From: Myotis daubentonii
Taxonomy: Eukaryota > Chordata > Mammalia > Chiroptera > Vespertilionidae
Direction: 5' to 3'
NCBI RefSeq assembly: GCF_963259705.1
Contig: NC_081847.1
Location: forward strand, 73,553,754-73,617,753
DNA: 64,000 bases
Shown: one piece after another, positions 46,801 through 61,800 of the stretch
Layout: each line of letters opens with the position of its first letter
How positions within the stretch are numbered: position 1 is the stretch's first letter
Made by a program: the position numbers and the translations under genes
Notes under the pieces: generated by a model
The model's input: only the letters and a program-made list of their open reading frames with translations
Databases searched by the model: none
What the model was told of the DNA's origin: nothing

Positions 46801-49800
46801 TAATATTCTGACTTGTATCTAACTTGTATAAATGTTCCTTCTCTTTAGCAGATATTTACCTGAGTCATTTTTCTGGAGACTATGTCAGTCAGTAAATTGT
46901 TCCCAGGGGCCTGCTCAAGACTGGGATGACTTGGGGGAGGCCCAGTCACTCTTCCTTTTCCTTTCAGCAAGCAGGGTCCTTTACACCTCTTCAATGATTT
47001 TTTAAAAACGAAATCCTCAAGGGACACCTGCCACTGCTAAGCTAAGCAGCTTCTGTTCAAGAAGGGGAGGAAAGGATAGGGCAGGGAGCAGAAGAAAGGA
47101 ATTGTGGAGAAAAGAAATAGGCTACTTTCTTCTTTCAAGTTAGGTGGGTGGAATATGAATAAAGAAATATATCCATAGCAGGCAAGCCCAGTTATCCCTT
47201 ATGCAAAGTCTAAGTAAGACCTTCCTCTAGAATGTTGCTACTCAAAGTGTGGCTCACAGACCAACAGCATTGGCATCAAGTGGAAGTTTGTTAGAAATAC
47301 AGAATCTTAGGCCCCACACCAGACCTACTGAATTAGTAAGTCCATTTTAACGAGACACAAGTGGCTTGTGTGCACAGCAGAGTTCGAGATGCATTGCCCT
47401 GGAACAGGCCTTATGAGGCTGCCTCATTCAGGGCATTAGGACTCAGTGAGAATACAGGGATGACTGGGTCCTCGGAATAAAAGCCCTTCTAAAGGAGTCC
47501 TGATGTTATACAGCGTGGAGTAAATCTGAATGGGTTCTTGGGGTTTTGTGGACCTCAAGTAGTTAATAAAAGTACTTGGGAGTTTAATCTACTTTTTAAA
47601 TAGAGTACTTTTAACAGTTCTCTTAGGGCCCATTTCCATTTTCTCCCTTGAAAATCCAACTTTACAATGCTATCCATGGCATAATTTGGCTATACTTAAA
47701 AATTGGGTTAAATACCATACACTATGCTACTACTACATAAGCACTAATAATTCACCAGGGATTTTCACATGTATTATAGAAAACTAACAACTAGAAATCC
47801 AGTCATTTCAAAACTCAGAAGACATCTCATCTCATGATGATTGGCAGGTTCTTGTTCCTGATTGTAGGGATACAAGGAATCACAGCACAAAATTGAAACT
47901 GCCATGGTAGACAGAAAGAGCCTACTTGGAATCTGTAACTTAAAAGGCCGACAGGTGGCGCTGCTTCCCCATCAACCTCCCAAGCTCCAGCCTTTGGAAG
48001 AGAGACTGAGGGCAAAAAATAGGCTGGCTTTCAAGGGTTTCCTGCATTTCTTCAGAATCCCCCCCCCCCCCCCCCCCCCATTCAGGTCTGAACCAGACTT
48101 GCCAGTAAAGGTGTAACATGCTTCCAATATAAAGGAAAACATTAAGTCACTAAAAATAAAATAAATGGCAAGAAAGAACGTGAACTGTTCTCTCGGGTCT
48201 GTTTGGTATAAACTAAACAAACAACAGTATTTTCTGTTAAATGGAGACTGAACAATTTTATTGAATTCTATCTCATTAGAGAAAGCAATTTTGACACCTC
48301 CTGTTTTAGATGAGCTGTCAAAAGATGAAATGACATCTTCCAGCAGCAGGTGGTGGAGGATGACTCGAAGGTTCCTGGCAATGACAGCGCTTTGTGGAAG
48401 AGGCTGAGCTCCAGGAAGAAGAAATTGCTGAGTCAGAGCTGAAAACGAGGTTCTTAGAGGCAATTCACTGCTTCAGCCAGCCCATGCTCCACCTCTCTGG
48501 CAGGCTAAAAGAATTTAATAATTCTCTTCCCTAGAGAGTAGGCAGGACTTACAGAATCAATTAGGACTAAGCAAGAGAACTGTGACTTCCTGGCTTACTG
48601 CAGTGGGAGCTTACGTAATCAAAGGAAAGAATTCCAGAGAAAGACCAACTGAGAAAATACAATAGCCCTGGAACTGGAACTCCTATAATGGAGAACTGGG
48701 CAAGAGGTGGGGGAGGGACCATGGTGACAAGTGATGACTGTTCAGGCCCTGGCTTCCAGTCCTGAGAAAAGAAACCCAAAGACTAGGGAGGGAATCTAGC
48801 TTCCCCTCAAATCACTGTGAATCTCAAAGTGAGGCTTTACCAGTTGGCCTTTCTAAAGCCCTTGGTAAACCCAGACTAGGGCTACAGAATTTTTCTTTGT
48901 ATTTTTGGCTTTGAGTCACATTTAAGAATCTCCAGAAATGACCCACTGTGAGGGCTAACAGAACTTTGTCCTGTGCTCTCTGGTGAACACAGATCAGAAT
49001 GTTTATTTGATATAAGCATTTGTCATTGAGGCTATGAGGTCCCAGTAGACTGCAAACACCACGCGGTCGAGGAACAGTCAATACTGGCCACTGCTGAATC
49101 TCGGTATCTGAACACAGACACATTGAAGAAACATAGTTTTTAAAAACAAATTCCAGTTTACCAAGTTACTTACTTGTAAGACCCAGCCTTTCAATATAAA
49201 CTACTGTCCGGACCTGTAAGCATCCATGGCCCTGAGGCCACTGCTAGCAGACAGAGATGCATAAGAACTTTGCGTGTTCACTACCGATGCTTTCAGTTCT
49301 TCTGCTGAGTGTTTCTCAAAGTTTGGTCAGCAGACCAACTGCTTCAGAAGCACCCAATACCACTTTCACACCTATTTAATGGCCCAGATCCACCTGGGGT
49401 CAAGCACATAAGGGTTTGAAAAATAATGCTCTAGCCACTTCTGGATATAAATCTTGGAACCAGGGAAATCAATTGAACATTATTATCTTCATACTGCTAT
49501 ACTGCCAATAGAAGGAGAGTCAAAGACTATTCTCAAATTCTTCAACCAAAGGACAGAAATATCTATGAGAGTAAACGGACACTTCTAAGGGTTCTATGAG
49601 AACTAGGCAAGGCATTTTTTCAAAGCAGCTCATCAGACTAGAATGCACATATAGCAAAGGTATAGTGTTCTGCTATGTAGAATGAATGACAGACACCGAC
49701 CAGGCCTACACCTAGAGGCTGATGACACACTAATCCTCAACCAAATATTAGTACTATTTCCAGTGATGCACAGCTTGTCAAGTTTGCATTATATTGCTAA

Positions 49801-52800
49801 AATAAAACACTATCATTCAAGTAAGGCTTTTCTAATAACTTTTGCAGAGTGGCTCCTTAGAAATAAAGTTCAGATAAAAGGTCAGACTATGGGCCCAGTG
49901 CTGTGAGCTATGTAGAGAATAAAACACAATGAAATACACAAAAGGATATACAGCACAGGATCCTTCCTCACTTTCTATTCCTAAATAGAATCAGTCTCTT
50001 TTCTTGTCCAAGAATTGGATAACCTTGAACAACTCACCATCATAGTAAAACTTGACACTCTCTGGAAGAGGCTCATATGGTGGAGCAAATACAGGACCTT
50101 TATGTTCTAGGAATTTCCACTTGATGCCCTCAGGATAACGCTCTTCTTCCCACCTTTAGAAGACAAGGTACAACCTCATTTAGTGGCCACTTTATCTATT
50201 ATAAAGATTATCACCTATTAAAAAACAAAAGTATTATTTGCTCAATTGACTGGTGCTTTAGAATGACTCAGAGCCCTATATTCAAAGCCTAGATTAAAAT
50301 AACCAGTGTCTTTCACTTTGAAAAACCCAATACAACAAATAAGATGAAATAGAGGAAAATACATTTCAACAGTTCAGCTTAAAGATATTAGATACAAGAG
50401 GTCATCAATAAAGAAGCTTGGCAACAAGTGGGGAAATGGGAATAAAACCGTTGTTGTATCACTATGGTATGAAAGTAAGTAACAATGAAATATATAACCA
50501 TTTATGCTGTTGGTACATAGGAAAAGGCCTCCTGGGAGTGGAGATGCCAGTTGGAGGTTTAGGGGAAAACAACCATAAGAGAAAATACATAATGGAATAG
50601 AAGACTGGGAAATAATAGTTCAGTTGGGTTATACTGGATTGGCATTGGATTATCTAGAGCAGCTGTCGCCAACCTTTCAGACCTCACGGGCCACCAGTGG
50701 TCCGTGGACTACCGGTTCACGACTGCTGATCTAGAGTTATCTCGCAGACAATGATAACTGAAATGTAAAACATAGTGGAAACAGCTTTTAAAAACCTTTT
50801 TATTTTAAAAATGATCAAACATGGGGGGAAAACAGAATATATAGAATACCATATACCATCACCTATGTACAATTGTTAATATTATACTAAATTTTCATTA
50901 TTTTGCTGAACCCTTTCAAAATAAATTGCAGATATACCACCTCACCCCTAAATATTTCAACAAACATCTCTATAAAAATAAGGATGTTCTCTTATTTAGC
51001 TATAAAACAATTACCACAAGTAACAAAATTAATAATTCCCTAGTAGCATTCTACTATCTGGATCATATTATAAATTTCCCAATTAAATCTAAAATATATT
51101 TTATAAACTTGAATCTAATTAAGGGCCACATACTACAACTGGTTGTGTATGTCTCCAAGTCTTTCCTTCTCGAGAATTAGACAGACCTCACACTATCACT
51201 TTGTTTAAGAGTCACTCAGTTGTCTTACAGAGAGAATATTTTAAAACTTCATATTTTAATCTTCACTATTTCTACCTTAAATAAAAAGCCCTACAGTTCT
51301 ACAGAATCATTCCAAAGGCCAATTATTCACATTCTATTACTTCCTATTATCTTCCAACTCCAATATTTTAAATGAAGATTAGAAATATCAAATAAAAATT
51401 ACATGTATCAAACCGTGCTGTAATAGTAGTATACTATATAACCAAAGTCAACATATATGGTCAAATGATTTCTGATAAGGGTACCAAGACCATTCAATGG
51501 AGAAAGGACAGTGTTTTCAGCAAATGGTTTTGGGAAAACTGGATATTCACACCAAAAGAATGAAGTTGGTCTCTTATCTTATACTATATACAAAAATAAA
51601 CTCAAATTGTATCAAAGACCCAAATGTAAGACCTAAAATTATAAAACGCTATAAGAAAACATAAAGCAAAAGCTTCATAACATTGGATATAGCAATGATT
51701 TCTTAGATATGACACAAAAATACAGACAAGAGAAAAATTAGGTAAACTGGACTACAAAATTTAGGACACAACCAACAGAGGGAAAAACCAACCCAGGCAC
51801 TGACAAATAACTTGCAAAGCAAAAATTTTGATGAGATAATATCCAGAATATATAAAGAACCACAAACTCAACAACAACAAAATAACCCAATTAAAAAACT
51901 GGCAAAGGACATGAATAGACATTCCTCCAAAGATACACAAGTGGTCAATGAGCATCTGAAAAAATATTCAACATTACCTATAATTAGGAAAATATAAGTC
52001 AGAGCCATGAGATACCGCTCACATCCATTAGGATGGCTTTATTTAAAAAACAAAAACAAAAAAACAACTACAAATAGTAAGTGTGCACAAGGATGTGGAG
52101 ATATTGAAACTCTTGTGCCCTGGTAGGAATGTGAACACGTAGAGCTACTGTGGAAAACAGCATGGCAGGTCCTCAAAAGTTACCACATGATCCAGCAATT
52201 TCACTCCTAGGAATATACCCAAAATAATTGAAAGCAGGTATTCAAGCAAATACTTGTACACGAACATTCATAGCAACACTGAACTGCCAAGAAGTAGAAA
52301 CAAGCTAAGTATCCATCAGTAGATGAATGGATGAACAAAGTGTAGTATATACATAAAATTAATTATTATTCAGCCTTATAAAGGAAAGAAATTCTGACAC
52401 ATGTACAACATGGATGAATTTCAAAGACAAGCTAAGTGAAATAAGACAGAAAGTAGAATGGTGGTTACCAACAGCTAGGGGGAAAGGCTCACATGAGGGA
52501 GAGTTATCGTTTAACAGTTTCAGTTTTGTAAGATGAAGAGAATTCTGGAGATGGATGGTGGTGGTGACGGTTGTACAACAATGGCAATGTACTCAACTGA
52601 ACACTTAAAAAATAGTTAAGATGATACATTTTATGTTATTTTACTACAATTAAAGATAATTAAAAAAATAAAAGTCAAGGTCAAGATGTAATAAAATGTT
52701 AGACCTAGAAGGAACATTAAAGATCCTCTATGACCAATCTACCACTTTTACAGATGTGAAACTGGCAGGATCTCCCAACTCTTCGTTGGCATAAAAAGGC

Positions 52801-55800
52801 CTAGAAGCTGGAACCCGTCCAAATCGCCAAGTCTAACTCTCCAGATAGAACGTATACTCCCAAAGGCTGATATTATTAGATCAGCAACTCACCCTGTACA
52901 AAATGTCTCTGACACTACTGATGCCCTTTATTCCCCAATCAGTGGTTCACCATCAGAATTAAGAAAGACATGTAGGCCCGGTCAGCGTGGCTCAGTGGCT
53001 GAGTATCAACCTATGAACCAGGGGGTCACAGTTCGAGTCCCAGTCAGGGCACATGCCTGAATTGCCTGCTCAATCCCCAGTGTGAGGCATGCAGGAGGCA
53101 GCCAATCAATGATTCTCTCTCATCAATGATGTTTCTATCTCTCTCCTTTCCTCTCTGAAATCAATAAAAATATATTTTTTAAAAATAAAGAGGAAAACAT
53201 GTAGACATCGAAATGACTTCTCTATGGCAGACTTAACTTACTAACTTGTTAGGTATATATGTGACAATAAAATGTGCTTGAGTAAACAAAATGAAAAAGT
53301 GCTAGAAATGTGTGTAAGACAGGAAAGTAAACATCCACATATTCTCTGAAATCATATTCCCTTATAGTTAACGAACACCTCATAGTACACTGTAAAATGA
53401 ACATTTAACTTTTAAATCTCAGAAATAAAGGTCACATGCTACAGCTTTCTGGAAGCTAACCTATGGAATCAAGGACAGTTTCTATGGTTTGAGGAGAATG
53501 TCAATCCATATTTCATAAATTTCTTATCACTAATACTGATTGTATTCATGAGGCCCAGTCTTTCAACACAAATTCCCTACATTATAATCTTTTGAGTCTC
53601 TTTGCTAAAAAACCCCCTCAAAACTCCATTTAAAGTCACACCTAACACCAGCAACAAACTCCAGTCTCAGGTCTTTTGGTGAAGTCTTCTTTGTAGTATA
53701 AACATGGGACCGATGTTTCAACAGGTCAGCCCTGACACAAAACTGTACTTAACTGAGGACAAGCTGAAATCCTATACAGCTACAATGGGTACCAGTAAAA
53801 TAGGGGAATCTGGGTTAAAGAGATCCTCATGGAACTAAGCCTGAACATATTGCCTCCACTTGTAACATTTTTTCTATGGGGGAAATGCAAGACAGTGAAG
53901 AAACCTAGAGGGATCCTGACCATTTCCCCATCCCCACAATTACCAAAGAGAGGGAAATAGGGATCAAAGTTTGTTTTCAGCAAGTCTGTAGGCTCTGGGT
54001 GGAAACAAAAGATCTGCACACTAGCCAAGCTGGTAAAGTGTGTAATTCTTTTAGTGGAATATCAAGAGGATAGTACAAGTGAGAGTATCTGTCATCAAAG
54101 TTCCCTGACTACGCTGTGATACGTCTCAACCACTGACTAAAGGGTGTAATAGGAGCCAATAGTTACAGAAGGAAAAGGCAACCTCTCAGGTAAGAAACTA
54201 ATCATTCCTGTTCTCTACTTCTAAAACTTACACTGCACCACCACAAAGCATTGTGCTTAAGAATGGGCAGGACTTAACAATCAGACTTGAGAAAAGCATG
54301 CAAGGAGACTATAGCAAAGATTGCTTTCCTCCAAACCAACCATCTTCAGTTCAAGACTAACCAGTCCCACACTTGAACAACAAACAAACAAACACGGAAG
54401 CTAGTCTCTCAGAATTAATGTGTGGCAACACCAACAAGGATTTCAACCGTGGAAGCAAAATTAGGCTATTAGACTCTTCCAGGGTATACACACACACAAA
54501 GCTTAGCCAGGAAAAGAATACATTAGGGCCCAATAAGAACATTAGGGCCAAGTAAGGGGGCAGACAGCAAGGAGCTAGTTATGACAAGGAACTTGTTCAT
54601 TCAATAAATACGAGCTCCCATCACAGAACCTGGAGAGACAACAGACTGATGAATCACTAACCCTTCTTCACAATTCCCAATAATAACCCCTGATTTACAA
54701 AATCACTTTATTTTATCTAAAAAAAATCATTTTATTGAAGGTCATAAAACCTTTTCAATATTCTGTCACTGAAAAACTTCAATTAGTTCCAAAGAAAAAA
54801 ATGAAAAGAGCAAAAATACATATTTTGTTTTCTGACTCTGATCTCTGCACAGGCCCAGGATTCCTTGACTCTGATTTTTTCCTACATTTTCCTTTTACCC
54901 CCATGTGTTCACACCCACAATTACATGGCAGCAGTTGTGCTACTGCAGCTCTGCTCCTCTCCGCCACCACCTAATCACTGATACTTCCCCATCCCTCAGG
55001 TTCAGAGGAGATTATTTTTCTAAGTCATAAAAGCCATAGAGTAAATGCATATAAATGGGTCTGGAACTCTACACACCAAACTACAAACAGTGGTTGCCCC
55101 AAAGCTGGAAAGGAAAAATGGGAACAGGGGAGAGGGAAAGAGAACTGTCATTTTTTTCTGACTCCTATGCCTCTGGTTCATTTGAATTTTTCAACATAAA
55201 TACAGATCACATATTACTGATGTAGAAGTTAAATATACACAGTTTTGCTCTGGCCAATGTGGTTCAATGGTGAGAGCGGTGGCCTATGCACTAAAGCAGC
55301 GGTTCTCAACCTGTGGGTCGCAACCCCTTTGGCGGTTGAACGACCCTTTCACAGGGGTCGCCTAAGGCCATCCTGCATATCAGATATTTACATTACGATT
55401 CGTAACAGTAGCAAAATTACAGTTATGAAGTAGCAACGAAAATAATTTTATGGTTGGGGGTCACAACATGAGGAATTGTTTTAAAGGGCCAGAAGGTTGA
55501 GAACCACTGCGCTAAAGGGTCGTCACCGGTTTGATTCCCAGTCAAGGGCACATACCTGGGTTGCAGGTTTGATCCCCATCCCCGTTGGGGTATACTCAGA
55601 AGGCACTCAATCAATGTGTCTCTCTCACATCAATGTTTCCCTCTCTATCTCTACCTCTCCCCATTGCTTTCTCCCTCCCTTCCACTCTCTCTGAAGAGCA
55701 ATGGGGAAAATACCCTCGGGTAAAGATTAATTGGAAAACAAAACAATACATCTAAAACCAAGTTTTAAGTAAAATCAGTATTAAAAATGCATGTTTATTT

Positions 55801-58800
55801 CAAAATTTTAAATACCCAAACTTATTAAGTAGAAAATGAAATTTCCCACCTAAATACACTTTTCAAAAGTAACTTGTTATTGCTAAACTGTCCTCCATAA
55901 GACTGCGTGGTTCTTCATCCATAGTGAAGGGGAATGCCTGTTTTCTCGTACTCTCAACCCTAGATATTTTGATACTTATTAATCTTTCCCAGTCTGAGAC
56001 ATTAAACAAAAAGATGTATCATTGATTATTTCTCTTTGTGCCTTTGTTACTTGTATAGTTGACCATATTTTAAGACGTTTACTAATCATTTATTTATTTT
56101 TTTAAATATGTTTTTATTGACTTCAGAGAGGAAAAGAGAGGGAAAGTTAGAAACATCAACAATGAGCAAGAATCATTGACCAGCTGCACTCTACTGAGGA
56201 TCGAGCCCACACCTGGGCACGTGCCCTGACCGGGAATCGGACCTGCAACCTTTTGGTGTACCAACTGAGCCGCCCAGCCAGGGTAGATTTAACTTTGATT
56301 TATCAAATTTATAAAGCTTTTCCTTATGGCTCTGATTATGACATGCTTTAAAGGGACTTCACTATTCTATGATTATAAAAATATTCACCCAGGTTTTCTT
56401 GGAGAGATTATTTTTTTTTTTAAAACAGGCGGTTTCCCCGGCACTATTTATGTAATAACGCATCTTATTTAAAATAATCCTTATCATTTTAAATGCAGTA
56501 TTCTTCATATGCTAAGTTCCCATATATGCATAAGTCTACTTCTATAGTTCATTCTGTTCAATAGACTGGGACCTAGTTTTGAGATTCAATAGGCTAAAAG
56601 CTAGTTAATGCTTTCACTAGGACCTGGGAAACTTATTTCAGAATGTTATTCTAGAGAGATTCTTTTAAGTACTTCCCTCTTCCCTCAGATATCAAGGTAT
56701 TAATTTTAATAACTCAACACTATTGCTTAATTAGGCTCTGGAATCAAAGAGCTGACATTTTAACCCCGGTCTGAGATCTTACCATTTCCACTTCTGCTCC
56801 TCTTCTTTCTTCGGCTTCTTTTTCTTGCTATCTGGCTCAGGAACTTTTTTATCTTTATCTTTATTCTTGGGCTTTTTCAATTTACCATCCTACAAAGAAA
56901 CATGGTGACAAAGCACTTAAAAAAAGGAAAGGACTAGCTGCTTTTCTAGAAGTAGTTTTGGGGGACCATTAGGAAGAAAACTGGAATCATAGAAGATTAG
57001 AACTAGAGACTTTCTTAGGTCCAATCCCCCCAATAAAAATTTACTAGTACTTTTCTCTAGAGCAGTAATTCCCAAATCTCCAACATATAATTGCTCAAGA
57101 AAGCAGTTAAAAACATTCATTCTGTGGAGGAAGAGCCTAGGAAAGTGTATTTTTTAACCTCAGGAAAGACTGGGAAAGTACTGCTTCTGTACAGAGTAAT
57201 CCCAGTGTTTATCCTCACTGAGTTTTAATCTACTCATCTTTAAACCTCTTCTAACACCACCAAATAATGAGTACATGAAGCTATGAAGTGCTTAATATAC
57301 AACTGGAAAGGAAATTCCTGATTGAGTCTAGTGGGGAACTTTCTATTACTACTGTTTGCATACACACAGTCACAAAACAGTAAGCAAGTATTTGGAAGGT
57401 CCTAAAATGATTACTGTTTCTTATGGTGGCATTTCTTTATGGCTCTAACCCTAGATGACTATCACAGTGTCACAGAAAAAGATCATCAAACATAAACAAG
57501 GGCAATTCACCAATACAGGAGATAAATATCAAAACATACACACATCAGGCAAATATGTGCTGTGCAAGGTGGGGCTACCACTCAAGAGAATTGAAACTCT
57601 TCTGAAGAAAAATGTTCCTTTGTTCTACTATTCAAGATAATTTAAGTCAACACATTTTATATGTAGCTCTGAAAGGTGGTTTTGCACTATCTTAAAAGCA
57701 ATTACAGCATGGCAGAGCTTGAAAGAGCTCTATAGACAGTTTGGTCTGACCTCTTCCAGTTATTATTAAGGAAAGTCTGAAACAGAGGTTTTGTTACTTC
57801 TTCAACATCATATCACTAATATTGACCATGATGAAAGCCCAAGTTGACCAGAAAAATAAAAGAATGTGACTCATGGGAATGACTGGAATAGATACTATTC
57901 CGGGACTATGTGATAGGATGGAAATCAAGACAAACTAAGCATCGCTAAGCAAATGACCTTTGGGGTAGAAGAAAAGAAAGACTACACACCATATATACTT
58001 GAAAATAGGAATGTGTAAGTATGTTTGTGAGTAGAAAGTACTGGAGGATCACATTAATTCAGAGAATGTTTACTATTTAGGCTGAAACACACCACAGGAA
58101 AGGGAAATGTTTCTCAGTGAAGACATTCTCTGAATAGTTTCTGAACAGGCATGCACATCTGAACAGGCAGGTCCCATCAGTGAACTACTGGCTACTGTAT
58201 GCGCTTCAAGCCTTACAATGGGATAATCAGAGACTTCGGACTAATTCCCAGAAATGAAAAAAAAATAGCCAGCAAGTGGTTTCATGACCGATCTTGCCAT
58301 TTGGGGTCCTTGCCACAATAAGACTGTATTACTTCAGTCTTTCAGCCTGAAATTGTTTTCTCCCCGTGTAGAGAGAGGGGTTGCTAAAAAACAATTTTAA
58401 AAAAAGGGGAGAGGGGGAGTCAATTGTTCTTTTTTCCAAATGGCCTAACAGTTATGACTAACCTCTTCCAAGCTCCAAGAAAGGTACTATTGTGCATAAA
58501 TGCAACATCAGCATTAAGGAGATACAGGAAGCATGGAGAGCTAAGTTTTACAATTCTTTATTGACTAGTCTAATGATCTACACCAGGGGTGGGAAATGTC
58601 TGGCCTGCACTGTATAAGGCCCGTGAAATCATTTGGTCTGGCACTGAAAAGGTATTAGGGGTGAGTTAATTAAATGACCAAATAGAGCAGACTAATTTTT
58701 TAACTTGATAATTTTGTGTGGCCCTCAATTGATGTTATAAATATCCAAATGGCCCTTGACAGAAAAAACGTTCCCCACCGGATCTACACGAAAGTGGAGT

Positions 58801-61800
58801 GACTACCATAATCACTATTCAACACCTCGCTCTCAATTCCTTGAGTTGGCTCTAAACTTCAACTTCTGCCAAGAACAGATTGTCAGAAAAACTACAATAC
58901 CCTAAATCCAGGACCCAATCATCTCTCTATGGCTCACTTACTCATTAATATTCTTAATATGATTTCATTAAAGACGTTTCTTCTCCTTTCTAGTGGGGAA
59001 AAAAAGTCCCCCAAGAGGCTAGATAATATGGTAGCTATTGTGCTGGCTCTGGAATCATACTGCATGGGATCAAATCCCGGCTTTACCACTTAGTAGTTGT
59101 GTGAACTTAGGCAAATGATTTGACCTCTCTATACTTCAGTTTCTGCATCTGTAAAATGGAGCTAATAGTAGCAATATTTGTCTCTAAGGGTTTTTCTTAG
59201 GATTAAATTAAATATCTAAAATAAGAACAGTGTCTGACACATATTAAGCACCTATTACATTTAACTTTAATTATTACTTTTATTCTTATTGCTATGAGAG
59301 ATTACGCTCTGAAGAGTCATTGACCCTCACTATCACTATCTTTACTGGTGATGCTTAAAGCTATTGTCTTTACACTTGTGAATCCATTCTGCCTAAGACA
59401 ATGGCTAACCTCAAATGCAGCATAAAAGTGAAAACCCACTCACCTCCTTCTTATAGGAGAGTGGAGGATTAAGACCCCTGTGAATTGCTGGCAGCTTTTA
59501 CTTGAATTACTTGCTAACCACTTTTTAGTATAAGAAATACCAAGTGTCAAAAGAAGGAACCATAACATCATATGTTTAATCTACCACAAACATGAATAGA
59601 ACCCTTAGAAAAGTACTTGAACTGAGATTTTTAGGGGAGGTTTATAAGTCAGGAGAAGAAGGGAGGATGAGCATTGGTGTTCCTGACACAGGGAACAGGA
59701 GACGCTACAGAAAGCTCCAAAGCACAAAAGAACTGTGTGGAAAAGAAACACAGGAGATCAGTGTGGCTGGGACAAAGCAAATTAGGGAAGAGGCACAAGA
59801 TGAACAGAGGCACAAGATGCAAGAGCCAGACTGGGTAGAGCTGTGGTAAAGAACCTGGATTTCATCCTACATCCAAGCAGCACCAATTAAAGGTCGCTAA
59901 ATAGGAATGGTTACCCAAAGTGAGAGATGAGCAAGCCTTGTTATATATAGGAGAGCACTAAGAAACATTCTTAGGGAAAACTATTCTGGGTTGTAAGCAA
60001 ATATGATTTCTTGTTTACACCTCCCTCCGTATGTATGATGAGGGTAGTTTCCCTAAAAGGGTCAGTTGGCACCATAGCTATGGACAGACACCCAGGAAGG
60101 CTAGGAGAGATCTTCACACCAACAGTGCACAGTCACTGTACACATGGTAAGAGTTTTTCCTCTACAGACCAATTAAATCCCTAAAACCCATTTGCCTTCA
60201 AAAGTTGTTTTATGTAAAACTCCCTATTTCAAACTCAAGCCCCAAAGGGCCTAAGTCTCTTTACTAACCTCTTCTTCCTCTAGTTTTCGTTTCTTCTCTT
60301 TCTTGATATCTTCTGTTTTAATTTTCTTAGGTTTAAAATCAGCACTAGAAAGGGGAACATGAATATGCAATTAACACAACTGTGACTCAATAGTTCTCAC
60401 CAATAGGATTAGGACCTCTTAACTACTCCTGGAGGCTTCCAAGGTAGGAGTGTTTGCTATTATTCTAGGCTGAGCATTCTTGTCAAGAATGGGACAGAGA
60501 AAGAAGGCCAGACCAAGGCCCAATCATTATAGCCCTAGATAGAACAAAACAAACAACCATATACTACACGCAGGCCTGGGAGGAAAGTGGAATGGAGGGA
60601 CATATGCATAAATGACACCACTAGAAGATGGAAATCTGGGAACCTACAGTGCAACAATGACTGCCACAAAGTAATAATGACTGACTCAAAAGGACAGAAA
60701 AGAAATTCTGTATGAATTCTGAATGAACACAAATGAGTTCACTAAATATTTCCTTCTTCTCTTCCCACCTACTACTTTCTACCATAAATCCTTTGTAGAT
60801 TCCTGGAACATAATAAGCTATACAAGATCGAAAATAATGAATAGAATTTAACATCACTGATTGAATCTGAGAAAGAGGTACCATAAGTCTCAAATACCTG
60901 TCTTAATTCAGAGCAAAATCCTACACACGGAAACTTCACTTAGAATGTATTGACAGGCACAGATCCCAGGAGGAATTGGTTTACCAGTGAAAACTTATCT
61001 GTGATAAGTGATGATAAACCTAAATTAATTTAAATAATTTAAATATTCTTCATGAATTCTGTTTTATTTGACATTCCTACAATATGCACTGCCTTTTTAA
61101 TAAGAAAAATAGAAATATATATTCTCCATTTAAGCCTCAGGTGCACTACTTATTTGCTCAGCAAACCCTACTTCTCATAATTCAAACAGAAATCAGCCAC
61201 CCAGTCAGTCCATTAATCACAAATTCCAAATGAGTAAAAGTCAATTAATGCAGTTTCTCTGTGTACTGCAGAGACATACATCACATTTATCCTTTAAACA
61301 ACTCCTTTTTTGTTTAAAAAAAAAAATCAAAGTAATGAGATATACTCACTCATCCTCATCTCGAGGTCTCTTCAATGGCTTAATATCTTCTTTAGGAGGA
61401 GCAAAATAGCCATCATCTTCAGGTTCATCTTTAATTCGTGGTGGACTAGAGAGAAAAAAATTGTTAATGAGTGTTGAAACATCTACACATCAAGTAATCC
61501 AAAGCAGGGATAAATTACTGCACTGACAAGCAGCTAATATAAGAACAACATACACTTGTATCTATTATAAAGGTTTTCCATGAGCACTTTTCTCACGTAA
61601 TTCTCACTTCAACCCTGTGAAGTAGATACTATTGTCCTCACTTTACAGATGAACAGGCACATCAAGATCTGGGATCAGGACTCCTTACTCTAAGTCAGTC
61701 TTCATCTCCCCTACATCTTAGCTGCCTTTGCCAGCATGACCCAAACCATAACAGGAACAAACTTAAACTGAATTGGTTCCTCACTTCACATGAAGGATAG

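Noticed and set aside
51812..51997. Possible small gene (61-codon frame)
   Set aside because: It is the decayed C-terminal piece of L1 ORF2, with stops and shifts on both sides and L1 3'UTR following.
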